The notes under the pieces were generated by a model. The model saw only the letters and a program-made list of their open reading frames with translations. It searched no databases and had not been told where the DNA came from. 64,000 nt of DNA from Falsiroseomonas sp050563525. GTDB taxonomy: Bacteria; Pseudomonadota; Alphaproteobacteria; Acetobacterales; Acetobacteraceae. A program made the position numbers and the translations under genes. Shown in pieces: positions 1 to 9,029 of the stretch. Location of the stretch: NCBI RefSeq assembly GCF_050563525.1, contig NZ_JBNXUN010000002.1:248001-312000 (forward strand), in the 5' to 3' direction. Position 1 is the stretch's first letter. Each line of letters starts with the position of its first letter.

Positions 1-531
1 ATCGAGGGCTACCGCGCGCTGCGCCGTGCCGTGGAGGTACCGCTGGCCGCCGGCGAGCGACATGGCGGGCTGCACGGCGTGGCTCCGCTGCTGTTCGAGA
101 ACCTGGTGGACGTGATCCAGCCCGATTCCGGCCGCGCCGGCGGCCTGACCGGGATGCGCAAGCTGGCGGCGATCGCGGAGGCGCGCTTCGCGACGGTGGC
201 GCCGCATTCCGGCTCGCTCGGCCCGGTGGCGGAATTCGCCGCGATCCACCTGCTGGCGGCGATCCCGAACGCGCTGATCCTGGAACGCATGGATCCGGAT
301 TGGCCGGGGCGCAGCCAGGTGATCAACGGCGCGGCGCCGCGGATGGTGGATGGGCATGTGATGGTGCCGGATGCGCCCGGCCTCGGCGTGACGCTGGACA
401 AGGCCTTCGTCGCGGCCAACCCGTCGCTGCGTAATGTCGGCCTGCCATCCGGCGGCTGGCCGAGGGGGACGGAGACGGCGACGCTGTACAACCAGCCGCG
501 CACGCCACGCGCCGGAATCCTGCCGGACTGA
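1..531 (+). CDS. Mandelate racemase/muconate lactonizing enzyme family protein (3' end only)
   Basis: Only the last 176 residues are in the window and the reading frame is open from base 1. The segment PLAAGERHGGLHG, followed by DVIQPDSGRAGGLT and APHSGSLGP, matches the C-terminal barrel of enolase-superfamily sugar-acid dehydratases. In that family, carboxylates at barrel strand ends bind Mg2+ and a His after the last strand acts as base (family knowledge). The visible APHS segment carries a likely candidate for that His. The substrate cannot be told from the fragment; galactonate- or gluconate-dehydratase-like activity is possible. It is on the same strand as the selenium/formate operon but separated by about 75 bp, and nothing links it functionally. 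Confidence 0.75.
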   Translation: MEGYRALRRAVEVPLAAGERHGGLHGVAPLLFENLVDVIQPDSGRAGGLTGMRKLAAIAEARFATVAPHSGSLGPVAEFAAIHLLAAIPNALILERMDPDWPGRSQVINGAAPRMVDGHVMVPDAPGLGVTLDKAFVAANPSLRNVGLPSGGWPRGTETATLYNQPRTPRAGILPD

Positions 532-606
532 ACGCGACGCCCCGGCCCGCGTTGTCCCTGCACCCCGCAACCTTGCCGGGTGCAACGGGGGAGTGCCGCG
601 CTGGCC

Positions 607-2745
607 ATGGTGGAGATCGAGCGGGAATTGCTGCTGGTCGGCGGCGGGCACGCGCATCTCGGCGTGCTGCGCCGCCTGGCGCGGCGCCCCCTGCCCGCCG
701 GCCTCCGTGTCACGCTGGTCGCGCGGGAGGCGGAGGCCATGTATTCCGGGATGCTGCCCGGCCTGATCGCGGGCCGCTTCGCCGCCGAGGATTGTGTGGT
801 GGATCTGCCGCGCCTGGCCCGCGCAGCCGGTGCGCGATTCCTGCGGGCCGAGATCGCCGGCCTGGACCTCACCGCAAACCATGTCCTGTGCGCCGGCAAC
901 CGTACGCCGCTGCGCTTCGACCTGCTGTCCCTGAACACCGGCGCCGCGCCCGCACTTGTGCCCGGCGCCGCCGAGCACGCGCTGGTGCTGCGGCCTTTCG
1001 ATCGCTTCCTGGCCGGCTGGAAAGCCCTGCGTGGCACGAACGGTCCACTGTGCCTGGTGGTGGTGGGCGAGGGCGCCGCCGGGGTGGAAGTGGCGCTGGC
1101 GCTTCGGCAGGGCCTGGGCGCCGCGCCCCGCATCGGCCTGGTCGGGCGCGGCGACGCGCCGCTGCCCGGCATGGCACCTGCGGCGCGCGCGGCGGCACGG
1201 GCGGCGTTGGTGGCGGGCGATGTCATCTGGCATGGCGGTGCCGCAGTGGCGCGCGTGACGGCACAGACGGTGGTGCTGGCCGATGGTCGCTCCCTGCCCT
1301 GTGACCGCGCCATCTGGGCCGCCGGCGCCGCCCCACCCGCCTGGCTGACGGACATCGGGCTGACGCGATGCCCGGCCGGCTTCATCGCGGTGGATGCGGC
1401 GCTCCGCAGCCTGTCGCATCCCCAGGTTTTCGTCGCCGGCGACCTCGCGACCGTGGCAGCTCACCCGCGGCCGCGCGCCGGAGTCTTCGCCGTGCGACAG
1501 GGGGCGCCGCTGGCGGAGAATCTGCGCCGTGCCCTCGCCGGCGAGGCGCCTCGCCCCTTCACGCCGCAGCGCCGCCACCTTGCGCTGGTCTCCACCGGCT
1601 CGCAGGCCATCGCCAGCTGGGGCAGCACGGCGCGCACTGGGCGCTGGGCGCTGCGGCTGAAGGACCGCATCGACCGGCGCTGGATCCGCATGCACGCGGA
1701 GATGCCGCCGATGGCGCCACGGCCCGCCCCACCCGCGGCGATGCGCTGCGGCGGCTGCGGCGCCAAGCTGGCCGCGCCGGTGCTGTCGCGCGTGCTCGCC
1801 GCGCTGCCTGGCCTGCCACCGCCGGACGACGCCGCGCTGCTGCACCTGCCGGAGGTGCCTGGCCGCACCCTGGTGCAGACCGTGGACATGTTCCGTGCCC
1901 CGATCGACGATCCCTTCCTGTTCGGCCGCATCGCCGCCAACCACGCGCTTGGCGACATCGCCGCGATGGGGGGTGAACCGCGCGTGGCCCTCGCCATCGC
2001 GGCGCTGCCGCCAGCGGCGGAGGCGGTGCAGGAAGCCGACCTGCTGGCGATGCTGCGCGGCGGCCAGCTTGTGCTGGAAGCCGCCGGGGCACGACTGGTC
2101 GGCGGCCACACGGCGGAGGCGTCGGACGCCATGCTCGGCTTCGCCGTGACCGGGGAGGTCGCGCAGCCGATGCTGCGCGCCGGCCTGCGCCCCGGCGACG
2201 TGCTGGTGCTGACCAAGCCGCTCGGCACCGGCACGCTGCTCGCCGCCGCCATGCAGGGCGCCGGCCGCGCGGCCTGGGTGGAAGCCGCGCTGGTCGCCAT
2301 GCAGCAGAGCCCTTTCCCCGCCAGCCGCATCCTGCGCGCCCACGGCGCCACCGCCTGCGCCGACGTCACCGGCTTCGGGCTGCTCGGACACCTGCTGGAG
2401 ATGCTGCGCGCCTCCGACGTTGGCGCGGTGCTGGATGCGGAGGCCGTGCTGGCGCTGGAGGGCGCGGAGGCGATGCTGGCCGCTGGCCACCGCAGCACGC
2501 TCGACCCTGGCAACCGCGCCGCCGCGCTGCCCTTCCTGCATGGCGAGGTGGCGCCCGCGCGGCTTTCGCTGCTGCTGGACCCGCAGACCGCGGGCGGCCT
2601 GCTGGCCGGCGTGCCGGCCAGGCAGGCGGAGGCCTGCGTGGCAGCGCTGCGTGCGGAAGGCTATGCCGCGGCGGCGATCGGCCAGGTTGAAGAACAGACC
2701 CCCACGATTCGCCTGCAACTCACGCGCATGAACAGGGTTTCATGA
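607..2745 (+). CDS. selD: Selenide, water dikinase SelD fused to an N-terminal FAD/NAD(P) oxidoreductase domain
   Basis: This 712-aa fusion makes selenophosphate, the selenium donor for Sec-tRNA and selenouridine. Residues 1 to about 365 form a pyridine-nucleotide-disulfide oxidoreductase-like domain, with the Rossmann motif LLLVGGGHAHLGVLRRL at the N-terminus and a second nucleotide-binding stretch VVVGEGAAGVEVALAL. SelD begins near residue 379 with MRCGGCGAKL, which supplies the catalytic Cys and Lys; Cys, not Sec, is encoded. GGHTAEASDAMLGFAVTG and DVTGFGLLGHLLEML are SelD core motifs. The flavoprotein half may reduce or deliver selenium, but that role is unproven. ATG 607 is chosen because it directly precedes the Rossmann fold; an in-frame GTG at 580 is possible. 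The gene overlaps the next one by ATGA and heads the formate dehydrogenase operon. Confidence 0.93.
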   Translation: MVEIERELLLVGGGHAHLGVLRRLARRPLPAGLRVTLVAREAEAMYSGMLPGLIAGRFAAEDCVVDLPRLARAAGARFLRAEIAGLDLTANHVLCAGNRTPLRFDLLSLNTGAAPALVPGAAEHALVLRPFDRFLAGWKALRGTNGPLCLVVVGEGAAGVEVALALRQGLGAAPRIGLVGRGDAPLPGMAPAARAAARAALVAGDVIWHGGAAVARVTAQTVVLADGRSLPCDRAIWAAGAAPPAWLTDIGLTRCPAGFIAVDAALRSLSHPQVFVAGDLATVAAHPRPRAGVFAVRQGAPLAENLRRALAGEAPRPFTPQRRHLALVSTGSQAIASWGSTARTGRWALRLKDRIDRRWIRMHAEMPPMAPRPAPPAAMRCGGCGAKLAAPVLSRVLAALPGLPPPDDAALLHLPEVPGRTLVQTVDMFRAPIDDPFLFGRIAANHALGDIAAMGGEPRVALAIAALPPAAEAVQEADLLAMLRGGQLVLEAAGARLVGGHTAEASDAMLGFAVTGEVAQPMLRAGLRPGDVLVLTKPLGTGTLLAAAMQGAGRAAWVEAALVAMQQSPFPASRILRAHGATACADVTGFGLLGHLLEMLRASDVGAVLDAEAVLALEGAEAMLAAGHRSTLDPGNRAAALPFLHGEVAPARLSLLLDPQTAGGLLAGVPARQAEACVAALRAEGYAAAAIGQVEEQTPTIRLQLTRMNRVS

Positions 2746-2963
2746 TCATGCGAACCATCGTGGGTACGATCTGCATCGTCCAGGAAAGCCGCTTTCGGCT
2801 GCTGACCGCGGTGGGCCGGGGCCTGCACTTCGTGCTCGCGCACAACGCTAATCTCGAACCGCAGGATCTGCCGGCGCTGGCGCATCGCCAGGTGCGGGTG
2901 GACTACGAGCCCGCGCCCGGCCTGCGCGCCCACATCGCCCACGTCCTGGAGGCCACGCCATGA
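2742..2963 (+). CDS. Small protein encoded between selD and the formate dehydrogenase alpha subunit (unknown function)
   Basis: A 73-aa protein whose start overlaps the selD stop (ATGA, 2742-2745) and whose stop overlaps the fdhA start (ATGA, 2960-2963), so it is almost certainly translated with its neighbours. It has no signal peptide, no membrane helix and no cysteine cluster (one Cys, near residue 10). The sequence alternates hydrophobic and charged residues (VGTICIVQESRFRLLTAVG; ALAHRQVRVDYEPA), which fits a small beta-rich domain. A second in-frame ATG at 2748 could also be used. I recognise no family. Its position suggests a role in assembly or regulation of the selenoprotein dehydrogenase, which is inference from context alone. 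Confidence 0.75.
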   Translation: MIMRTIVGTICIVQESRFRLLTAVGRGLHFVLAHNANLEPQDLPALAHRQVRVDYEPAPGLRAHIAHVLEATP

Positions 2964-5900
2964 GCAAGCCGCCGATTCGTCGTGCTGCGCGCGCCCTGCG
3001 CGACTGGTCCGTGCCGCGTCAGCTCCGCGGCGCGCCGCACAAGACAACGGCCGCCGAAAGCGAAGCCTCCCGCACGCTGCGGCCACGGATGGAACAGGCC
3101 GACAAGATCGGCACCTCCATCTGCCCCTACTGCGCCGTTGGCTGCGCGCAACTGGTCTACGCGAAGGGCAACAAGCCGATCCACATCGAAGGTGATCCGC
3201 GCAGCCCGATCAACCAGGGCACGCTCTGCCCGAAGGGCGCCGCCACCCTGTCCCTGCTGACCAGCCCCGAGCGCATCGACACATGCCTGCACCGCGCGCC
3301 AGGTGCGAAGCATTGGACGCGCGTCGATTTGGACTGGGCCATGCGGCGCATCGCGTACCTCACCAGGCGCACACGTGACGAAGGCTTCGTTGGCCGGCTA
3401 CCGGACGGCACGCGGCTGAACCAGACGCTGAACATGGGCTCGCTCGGCGGCGCCACGCTGGATAACGAGGAAAACTACCTGCTGAAGAAATTGTTCTCCG
3501 GTGGCCTCGGCATGGCCTTCGTGGAGAACCAGGCGAGGGTCTGACACTCCTCCTCGGTGCCCAGTCTGGGTACCTCCTTCGGACGGGGCGCGGCGACGCT
3601 GCCCCAGTGGGACCTGGCGCGCGCGGACTGCGTGCTCGTCATGGGCTCCAACATGGCCGAGAACCACCCGATCGCGTTCCGCTTCGTCATGCAGGCGAAG
3701 CAGAAAGGCGCCACGGTGATCCACGCCGACCCGCGTTTCACCCGCACCAGCGCCATGGCGGACATCTACGCGCCGCTGCGCGCCGGCAGCGACATCGCCT
3801 TCCTCGGCGGCATCATCCGGCACGTGCTGGAGAACGACCTCTGGTTCCGTGACTTCGCGCTGCCCTACACCAACCTGTCCACCATCATCGACGAGGAATA
3901 TCGCGGGCCGGAGGATCTGGACGGGCTGTTCTCCGGCTGGTCCGAGGAAGGCCGCCGCTACAGCCCGACGAGCTGGCAGTACGAGGGGATGATGATGCCC
4001 TCCTCGCTCGCCGAGGCGTTCATCGAGGCGGAGGGCTTCTGCGAGGCGGTAAAGCGGCTGCATGATGGACCGACGCCGAAGGACGAGACGCTGCAGCACC
4101 CGCGCTGCGTCTACCAGATCCTGAAGCGCCACTACGCCCGCTACACGCCCGAGATGGTGGAGCGCGTCACCGGCTGCCCGCGCGACGTCTTCCTGAAGGT
4201 GGCGGAGGAGATGGCGCGCAACAGCGGGCGGGAGCGCACCGGCACCATCTGCTACGCCGTCGGCTGGACGCACCACAGCACCGGCGTGCAGATGATCCGT
4301 GCCGCCGCCATCCTGCAGGCGCTGCTCGGCAATGTCGGCCGCCCCGGCGGCGGCATTCTGGCGCTGCGTGGCCACACCAGCATCCAGGGCAGCACGGACA
4401 TCCCGACGCTGTACGACATGCTGCCGGGCTACCTGCCGCAGCCGCACGCAATGAAGCCGCACGGCACGCTGGCGGACTACCTGAAAGCCGAGACCAACCC
4501 CACGGGCTGGTGGCACAACTTTCCGAAGTATGCCGTGAGCCTGCTGCGTGCCTGGTATGGCGCTGCCGGCAACGCGGAAAACGGCTTCGGCTTCGACATG
4601 CTGCAACGCATGACCGGCGACCATTCGCAGTTGCCGATGACGGTCGCGATGCGCGACGGCATCATCAAGGGCCTGTTCGTGATGGGCCAGAACCCGGTGG
4701 TCGGCGGCAGCAACAGCCGCCTGGTGCAGCGCGGCCTGGCGCAACTCGACTGGATGGTGGTGCGCGACTTCGCCGAGACCGAGACCGCGAATTTCTGGCG
4801 TGACGGCCACATCATCCGCGACGGCGAAATGCGCACGGAGGATATCGGTACCGAGGTCTTCCTGATGCCGGCCTCGCTGGCAGGCGAGAAGGCCGGCAGC
4901 TTCACCAACACGCATCGCCTGATCCAGTGGCACGACAAGGTGGTGCAGGCGCCGGGCGACAGCCGGTCCGAGCTGTGGTTCGCCTACCACCTCGGCCGCC
5001 TGCTGAAGGAGATGTACGCGGACAGCACGCAGGAGGAGGACCGGCCGATCCAGTCGCTGACCTGGGATTATCCGGTGGATAGCGAGGGCGAGCCGGATGC
5101 GGAAGCGGTGCTGCGCGAGATCAACGGCTACACCTGGCCGGAGAAGGTGCAGGTCAGCGGTTTTTCCGAGCTGAAGGACGATGGCTCCACCGCCTGCGGC
5201 TGCTGGATCTACAGCGGCGTATTCCCGGAACCCGGCCGCAACCTGGCGCGCGCGCGCAAGCCGGATGGCCCGGACGGGCCCGGCACGCATCTGGGTTGGG
5301 GCTATGCCTGGCCGGACAACCGCCGCACGCTGAACAACCGCGCCTCGGCCGATCCTGCTGGAAAGCCCTGGTCCGCGCGCAAACGGCTGGTCTGGTGGGA
5401 CGAGGATGCGGGCAAGTGGGACAGCCCCGACAAGGTTGATTTCCCGCCGAACAAGCGCCCGGACTTCCAGCCCGACTGGGCGAGCAAGCCGGCCGGCATG
5501 GACGCGATCTCGGGCCACCAGCCCTTCATCATGATCCCCGATGGCGTCGCCGGGCTTTTCGTGTCCTCCGGCCTAAAGGACGGCCCGCTGCCGACGCATT
5601 ACGAGCCGATCGAAAGCCCGGTGCCCAACCTGCTCTACGCACAGGACGCCAATCCCGCGGCGAAGCGCTGGGAGCATGCCGACAACCGGCTGCATGAAAC
5701 CGGCGACCCACGCTTCCCGCATGTGCTGACCACCTACCGGCTGACCGAGCACCACGCCGGCGGCACGCCGACCCGCAGCGTCGCCACCACGGCGGAGCTG
5801 ATGCCGGAAGGCTTCTGCGAAATCCCGACCGAACTCGCGCATTCCCTCGGTATCCGCAGCAAGGACTTCGTTGTGCTGTCCACCTTGCGGGGCGAGGTCG

Positions 5901-6124
5901 AGACGCGGGCGCTGGTGACGGACCGCCTGCGGCCCTTCCGCATCAGGAACCAGCTTGTCTGGCAGCTCGGCATGCCGTGGCATTTCGGTTGGGAAGGCAT
6001 GGCGACCGGCGACATCGCCAACGTGCTGACCGCCGTCGTCGGCGACGTGAACACGGCGATGCACGAGAACAAGGCGCTGACCTGCGCGCTGCGCCCGGGC
6101 CGGCTGTGGCGGGGAGGGCGATGA
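2960..6124 (+). CDS. fdhA: Selenocysteine-containing formate dehydrogenase, alpha (molybdopterin) subunit; UGA at 3542-3544 read as Sec195
   Basis: It oxidises formate to CO2 at a Mo/W bis-pyranopterin site. The frame runs 1054 residues if TGA 3542-3544 is read as selenocysteine. The context NQARV-U-HSSSVPSLGTSFGRGA matches the Sec site of FdnG-type enzymes, and homology continues without a break on both sides. A [4Fe-4S] motif is visible: C55, C58, C62 and C90 (ICPYCAVGC ... LCPKGA). Length is close to that of E. coli FdnG (about 1015 aa). No twin-arginine signal is seen at the N-terminus (MSKPPIRRAARALRDW), unlike FdnG, so the site may face the cytoplasm. Start ATG 2960 has a GGAGG about 8 nt upstream. 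It overlaps the preceding gene and fdhB by ATGA. Gene callers will split it at the UGA. Confidence 0.95.
3542..3574 (+). promoter_or_regulatory. Selenocysteine UGA codon with SECIS-like hairpin
   Basis: The UGA (3542-3544) is followed after exactly 11 nt by a perfect 7-bp stem: GGTGCCC (3556-3562) pairs with GGGTACC (3568-3574), including one G-U pair. It closes the loop AGTCT (3563-3567). The bacterial SECIS of E. coli fdhF has the same 11-nt spacing and a GGUCU-type apical loop recognised by SelB (established knowledge). The hairpin lies inside coding sequence, as bacterial SECIS elements must. No bulged U like that of E. coli is obvious in the stem. Confidence 0.85.
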
Positions 6125-7017
6125 TGGATGGCGGCCTGGCGCATCGGCGCGTGCTGGAGCACACCGACCTCGACCCGCAGAAGCCGATCCCGCAGGAATC
6201 GGAAATCACGGCGGGCTGCGTCATCGAGCCGGGGAAAAGCTACGGCTTCTTCACCGACACCACGCTGTGCATAGGCTGCAAGGCCTGCGAGGTGGCCTGC
6301 AAGGAATGGAACAACCTGCCCTCCGAAAAGGGCCCGATGACCGGCCACAGCTACGACAACACCGGCGAGCTGGGCGCCCACACCTGGCGCCACGTGACGT
6401 TCCTTGAGCGGCTCGAGGGCGCCACGACCATGCCGCCCTACCAGTCGAACTGGCTGATGATGTCCGACGTCTGCAAGCATTGCAGCCCGGCACCCTGCCT
6501 GGAGGCCTGCCCGACCGGCGCCCTGTTCCGCACCGAATTCGACACCGTCGTGGTGCAGCAGGATATCTGCAATGGCTGCGGCTATTGCGTGCCGGCCTGT
6601 CCCTTCGGCGTGGTCGAACTGGCGAAGGAGGATGGCAAGGCGCACAAATGCACCCTTTGCTACGACCGCCTGAAAGGTGGCCTCGAGCCCGCCTGCGCCA
6701 AATCCTGCCCGACGGACAGTATCCAGTTCGGTGAGCTGTCGGACCTCATCGCGCGCGCCGAGCTGCGCGTCGAACAGCTGCATGAACAGGGCCAGCCGAA
6801 GGCGTATTTGTACGGCACGCCGGACGGCCCCGGCACCGGCGAGGGCCTGCACCACCTCAACGCCTTCTTCCTGCTGACCGCGCAGCCGGAGCTGTATAAC
6901 CTGCCGCCGAAGCCGACCCGCCCGGCGCGCAACGCGCGGCCTTCCTTCCTCGCAGGCCTCGCGACGATGGCGGGGCTGGCGCTGGCGGCAGCACTGGTAG
7001 GAGTAGGGCGCAGATGA
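6121..7017 (+). CDS. fdhB: Formate dehydrogenase, iron-sulfur (beta) subunit
   Basis: A 298-aa electron-transfer subunit that passes electrons from the Sec/Mo site to the membrane subunit. Ferredoxin-type cysteine clusters are visible in order: CIGCKACEVAC, CKHCSPAPCLEAC, CNGCGYCVPAC and CTLCYDRLKGG...CAKSC, enough for four [4Fe-4S] clusters as in FdnH. A C-terminal hydrophobic segment (about residues 275-295, FLAGLATMAGLALAAALVG) would anchor it in the membrane. ATG 6121 overlaps the fdhA stop (ATGA) and is preceded by GGGGAGG; ATG 6124 is an alternative one codon later. It overlaps the next gene by 4 nt. With no Tat signal on the alpha subunit, which side of the membrane it faces is uncertain. 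Confidence 0.95.
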   Translation: MMDGGLAHRRVLEHTDLDPQKPIPQESEITAGCVIEPGKSYGFFTDTTLCIGCKACEVACKEWNNLPSEKGPMTGHSYDNTGELGAHTWRHVTFLERLEGATTMPPYQSNWLMMSDVCKHCSPAPCLEACPTGALFRTEFDTVVVQQDICNGCGYCVPACPFGVVELAKEDGKAHKCTLCYDRLKGGLEPACAKSCPTDSIQFGELSDLIARAELRVEQLHEQGQPKAYLYGTPDGPGTGEGLHHLNAFFLLTAQPELYNLPPKPTRPARNARPSFLAGLATMAGLALAAALVGVGRR

Positions 7018-7919
7018 AGCGTTGGAACGGCGAGACCTATCACGGTCGCCAGGTCGCCAAGCCGAGCAGCTTCGACTGGAAGGTCTCCGCCTACATCTTC
7101 ATCCTCGGCGTCGCCGGCTCCGCGCAGGTCATCGCCGCGGTGGCACGCCCGAACCGCAGCCTGGTGCGCCAGGCGCGGCTGCTGGCGCTCGGCGGCAGCA
7201 TCCTCGGCCCGCTCGTGCTGATCCAGCACCTGAAGACGCCGTCGCGCTGGTTCAACATGCTGCGCATCGTGCGGCCGACCTCGCCGATGTCGCTGGGGTC
7301 GTGGTTGCTGACCGCCTTCGGCGGGCTCAGCGCGCTAACCGCGCTCGGCAGCGTCTTCGGCCGCCGCTGGCCCCTCGCGCGCCGCGTGTCCGAGGCGACG
7401 CAAGGTCCCGCCGCCATCGCCGGCGCCGGGATGAGCGTCTACACCGCCTCGCTGCTGTCCTCGACCAGCACGCCGCTCTGGGCCGCCGCGCCGGCACCAC
7501 TCGCCGTGCAGTTCGGCAGCGCGGCGATGGCCGGCGCGGCTTCCGCCCTGGCCCTGATGCAACGCCGTGGTGGGGAGGACGAGATCGCGCAGCGCCTGGA
7601 ACGCCTGGCGCTGCTGGCCGGCGGCACGGAGATGCTGGCGAGCCAGGCGGCCAAGGCGCAGTGGCAGCGCGCAGGCGTCGTACCACGCGGCACGCCGAAC
7701 GCGCTCATCAAGGGCGGCGGCACGATCGCCGGCGCCGTGCTGCCCTTCGCCGCGCATGTGGTTGGCCGTGCGCTGGGTGGCCGGGCGGAGAAGCTGCTGC
7801 CGGAGGCGGCGTCGATCGTCATGCTGCTCGGCGGCGCCGCGATGCGCCATGGCGTGCTGACCGCCGGCAATGCCAGCGCCCGGCGACCGGGCGACGTGTT
7901 CCGGACGACGCAGCGATGA
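7014..7919 (+). CDS. NrfD/PsrC-like membrane subunit of the formate dehydrogenase
   Basis: A 301-aa integral membrane protein with many hydrophobic segments, starting in an ATGA overlap with the iron-sulfur subunit. The N-terminal YHGRQVAKPSSFDWKVSAYI followed by FILGVAGSAQVIAAVA and by LIQHLKTPSRWFNMLRIV is typical of NrfD-type quinone-reactive subunits, which replace the cytochrome b subunit FdnI in many alphaproteobacterial formate dehydrogenases. No haem-ligand His pattern like that of FdnI is apparent. It probably passes electrons from fdhB to ubiquinone or menaquinone (inference from family). It is less conserved than its partners, hence no gene symbol. Confidence 0.85.
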   Translation: MKRWNGETYHGRQVAKPSSFDWKVSAYIFILGVAGSAQVIAAVARPNRSLVRQARLLALGGSILGPLVLIQHLKTPSRWFNMLRIVRPTSPMSLGSWLLTAFGGLSALTALGSVFGRRWPLARRVSEATQGPAAIAGAGMSVYTASLLSSTSTPLWAAAPAPLAVQFGSAAMAGAASALALMQRRGGEDEIAQRLERLALLAGGTEMLASQAAKAQWQRAGVVPRGTPNALIKGGGTIAGAVLPFAAHVVGRALGGRAEKLLPEAASIVMLLGGAAMRHGVLTAGNASARRPGDVFRTTQR

Positions 7920-8215
7920 ACGCGGAGGCCTCCGCACGGCGGGTTGCGCTTGCGGCGCTTGATCGCCTGATTGCCGTGGCGCCGCCCAGCACCGTGGAGG
8001 AAGCCATGCACGCCCTGAAGTCCGTGGTCGCGCTGCGCGACCTGCAGGTGGCGCGACGCCGCGCGGATGGCGCGTCGGCGGACCTCGACCGGCGCCTGGC
8101 CTGCACCAACGCCGTGCTCAGCCTGACCTGGTCCGGCGCCGTTCCCATCATGGGTTTTCGCACCGAACGACTGCAGGAGGCGCGTGCCGCACTTGCGGCG
8201 TGCGACGCCGCATGA
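7916..8215 (+). CDS. Small helical protein of the formate dehydrogenase operon (unknown function)
   Basis: A 99-aa protein whose start overlaps the NrfD-like gene (ATGA) and whose stop overlaps the formate channel start (ATGA at 8212-8215), so it is clearly part of the operon. Composition is Ala/Arg/Leu-rich with heptad-like stretches (ALDRLIAVAPPSTVEEAMHA; LKSVVALRDLQVARRRADG) that predict amphipathic helices. There is no signal peptide and no metal-binding motif. Its frame continues into a long overlapping ORF upstream, but that part is a shadow of the NrfD-like gene. I recognise no family. An accessory role for formate dehydrogenase is inferred only from position. Confidence 0.65.
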   Translation: MNAEASARRVALAALDRLIAVAPPSTVEEAMHALKSVVALRDLQVARRRADGASADLDRRLACTNAVLSLTWSGAVPIMGFRTERLQEARAALAACDAA

Positions 8216-9018
8216 GCGAGACCTCCCCCGGCGAGATCCGCCCGCCGAAGAAAATCGCCATCGCCACCCGCGCCAAGGGCAAGACCAAGGCGGAACTCGA
8301 TGCGCCGGTGCTGCTGATGCTGGCGCTGCTGGCCGGTGCCTACATCGCCTTCGGCGGGCTGTTCGCAATGACGGCGCTGGCCGGCACCTCCGATGCCCTG
8401 CCCTTCGGACCGGCGCAGGTGCTGGCGGGCGTGGTGTTCTCGCTCGGCCTGATCCTGGTGCTGCTCGGCGGGGCCGAGTTGTTCACCGGCAACACGCTGC
8501 TGGTTGTGGCCTGGGCGGAAGGCCGCGCCGGCTTCGCGCCGATCCTTTGGGCGCTGCTGCTGGCCTACATCGCGAACTTCGTCGGCTCCATCGCCATCGT
8601 GCTGCTGGCCTTCGCGGCCAACCTGCACATGGCGGGCGATGGCGCCGTGGGGGCGGCGGCGTTGGCCGGGGCGACGCGCAAGGTGGAGCTCGGCTTCGGC
8701 GCGGCGCTGGCGAGCGGCATCCTGGCGAACATGCTGGTCTGCCTGGCGGTATGGCTCGCCTTCGGCGCGCGCAGCGCGGCGGACAAGGTCCTGGTCATCA
8801 TCCCGCCCATCGCCGCCTTCGTCGCCATGGGGCTGGAGCATTCGGTCGCCAACATGTCGCTGATCCCGTTCGGCTGGCTGGTGCAGGGCAGCACGGGGCC
8901 GATCGGCCTCGGCAGCTTCCTCGGCAATCTGGTGCCCGTCACCATCGGCAACATCATCGGCGGCGCCGCCATCGGCCTGGCCTATTGGTTCGCCTACCTC
9001 CGGCCGCAGCAGGAGTAG
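8212..9018 (+). CDS. Formate/nitrite transporter family (FocA/FdhC-like) channel
   Basis: A 268-aa FNT-family pore protein expected to form pentamers in the inner membrane and move formate. Six hydrophobic segments are visible. GGAELFTGNTLLVVAWAEG is the broken-helix FNT signature, and EHSVANMSLIPFGW and NLVPVTIGNIIGGA carry the second signature including the conserved pore His. Placement directly behind a formate dehydrogenase supports formate rather than nitrite as substrate. The true start is ATG 8212, overlapping the stop of the preceding small gene; an in-frame earlier start at 8200 lies inside that gene. It ends the plus-strand operon, 11 bp before a convergent small ORF. Confidence 0.93.
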   Translation: MSETSPGEIRPPKKIAIATRAKGKTKAELDAPVLLMLALLAGAYIAFGGLFAMTALAGTSDALPFGPAQVLAGVVFSLGLILVLLGGAELFTGNTLLVVAWAEGRAGFAPILWALLLAYIANFVGSIAIVLLAFAANLHMAGDGAVGAAALAGATRKVELGFGAALASGILANMLVCLAVWLAFGARSAADKVLVIIPPIAAFVAMGLEHSVANMSLIPFGWLVQGSTGPIGLGSFLGNLVPVTIGNIIGGAAIGLAYWFAYLRPQQE

Positions 9019-9029
9019 GCAGCGCCGCC

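Noticed and set aside
3542..3560. Frameshift or nonsense mutation splitting fdhA into two genes
   Set aside because: Homology continues in the same frame on both sides, the stop is UGA at the known Sec position, a SECIS-like hairpin follows, and selA, selB, selC and selD are all nearby.
3398..5518. 706-codon open frame antisense to fdhA
   Set aside because: Shadow of the formate dehydrogenase gene with no recognisable domain.
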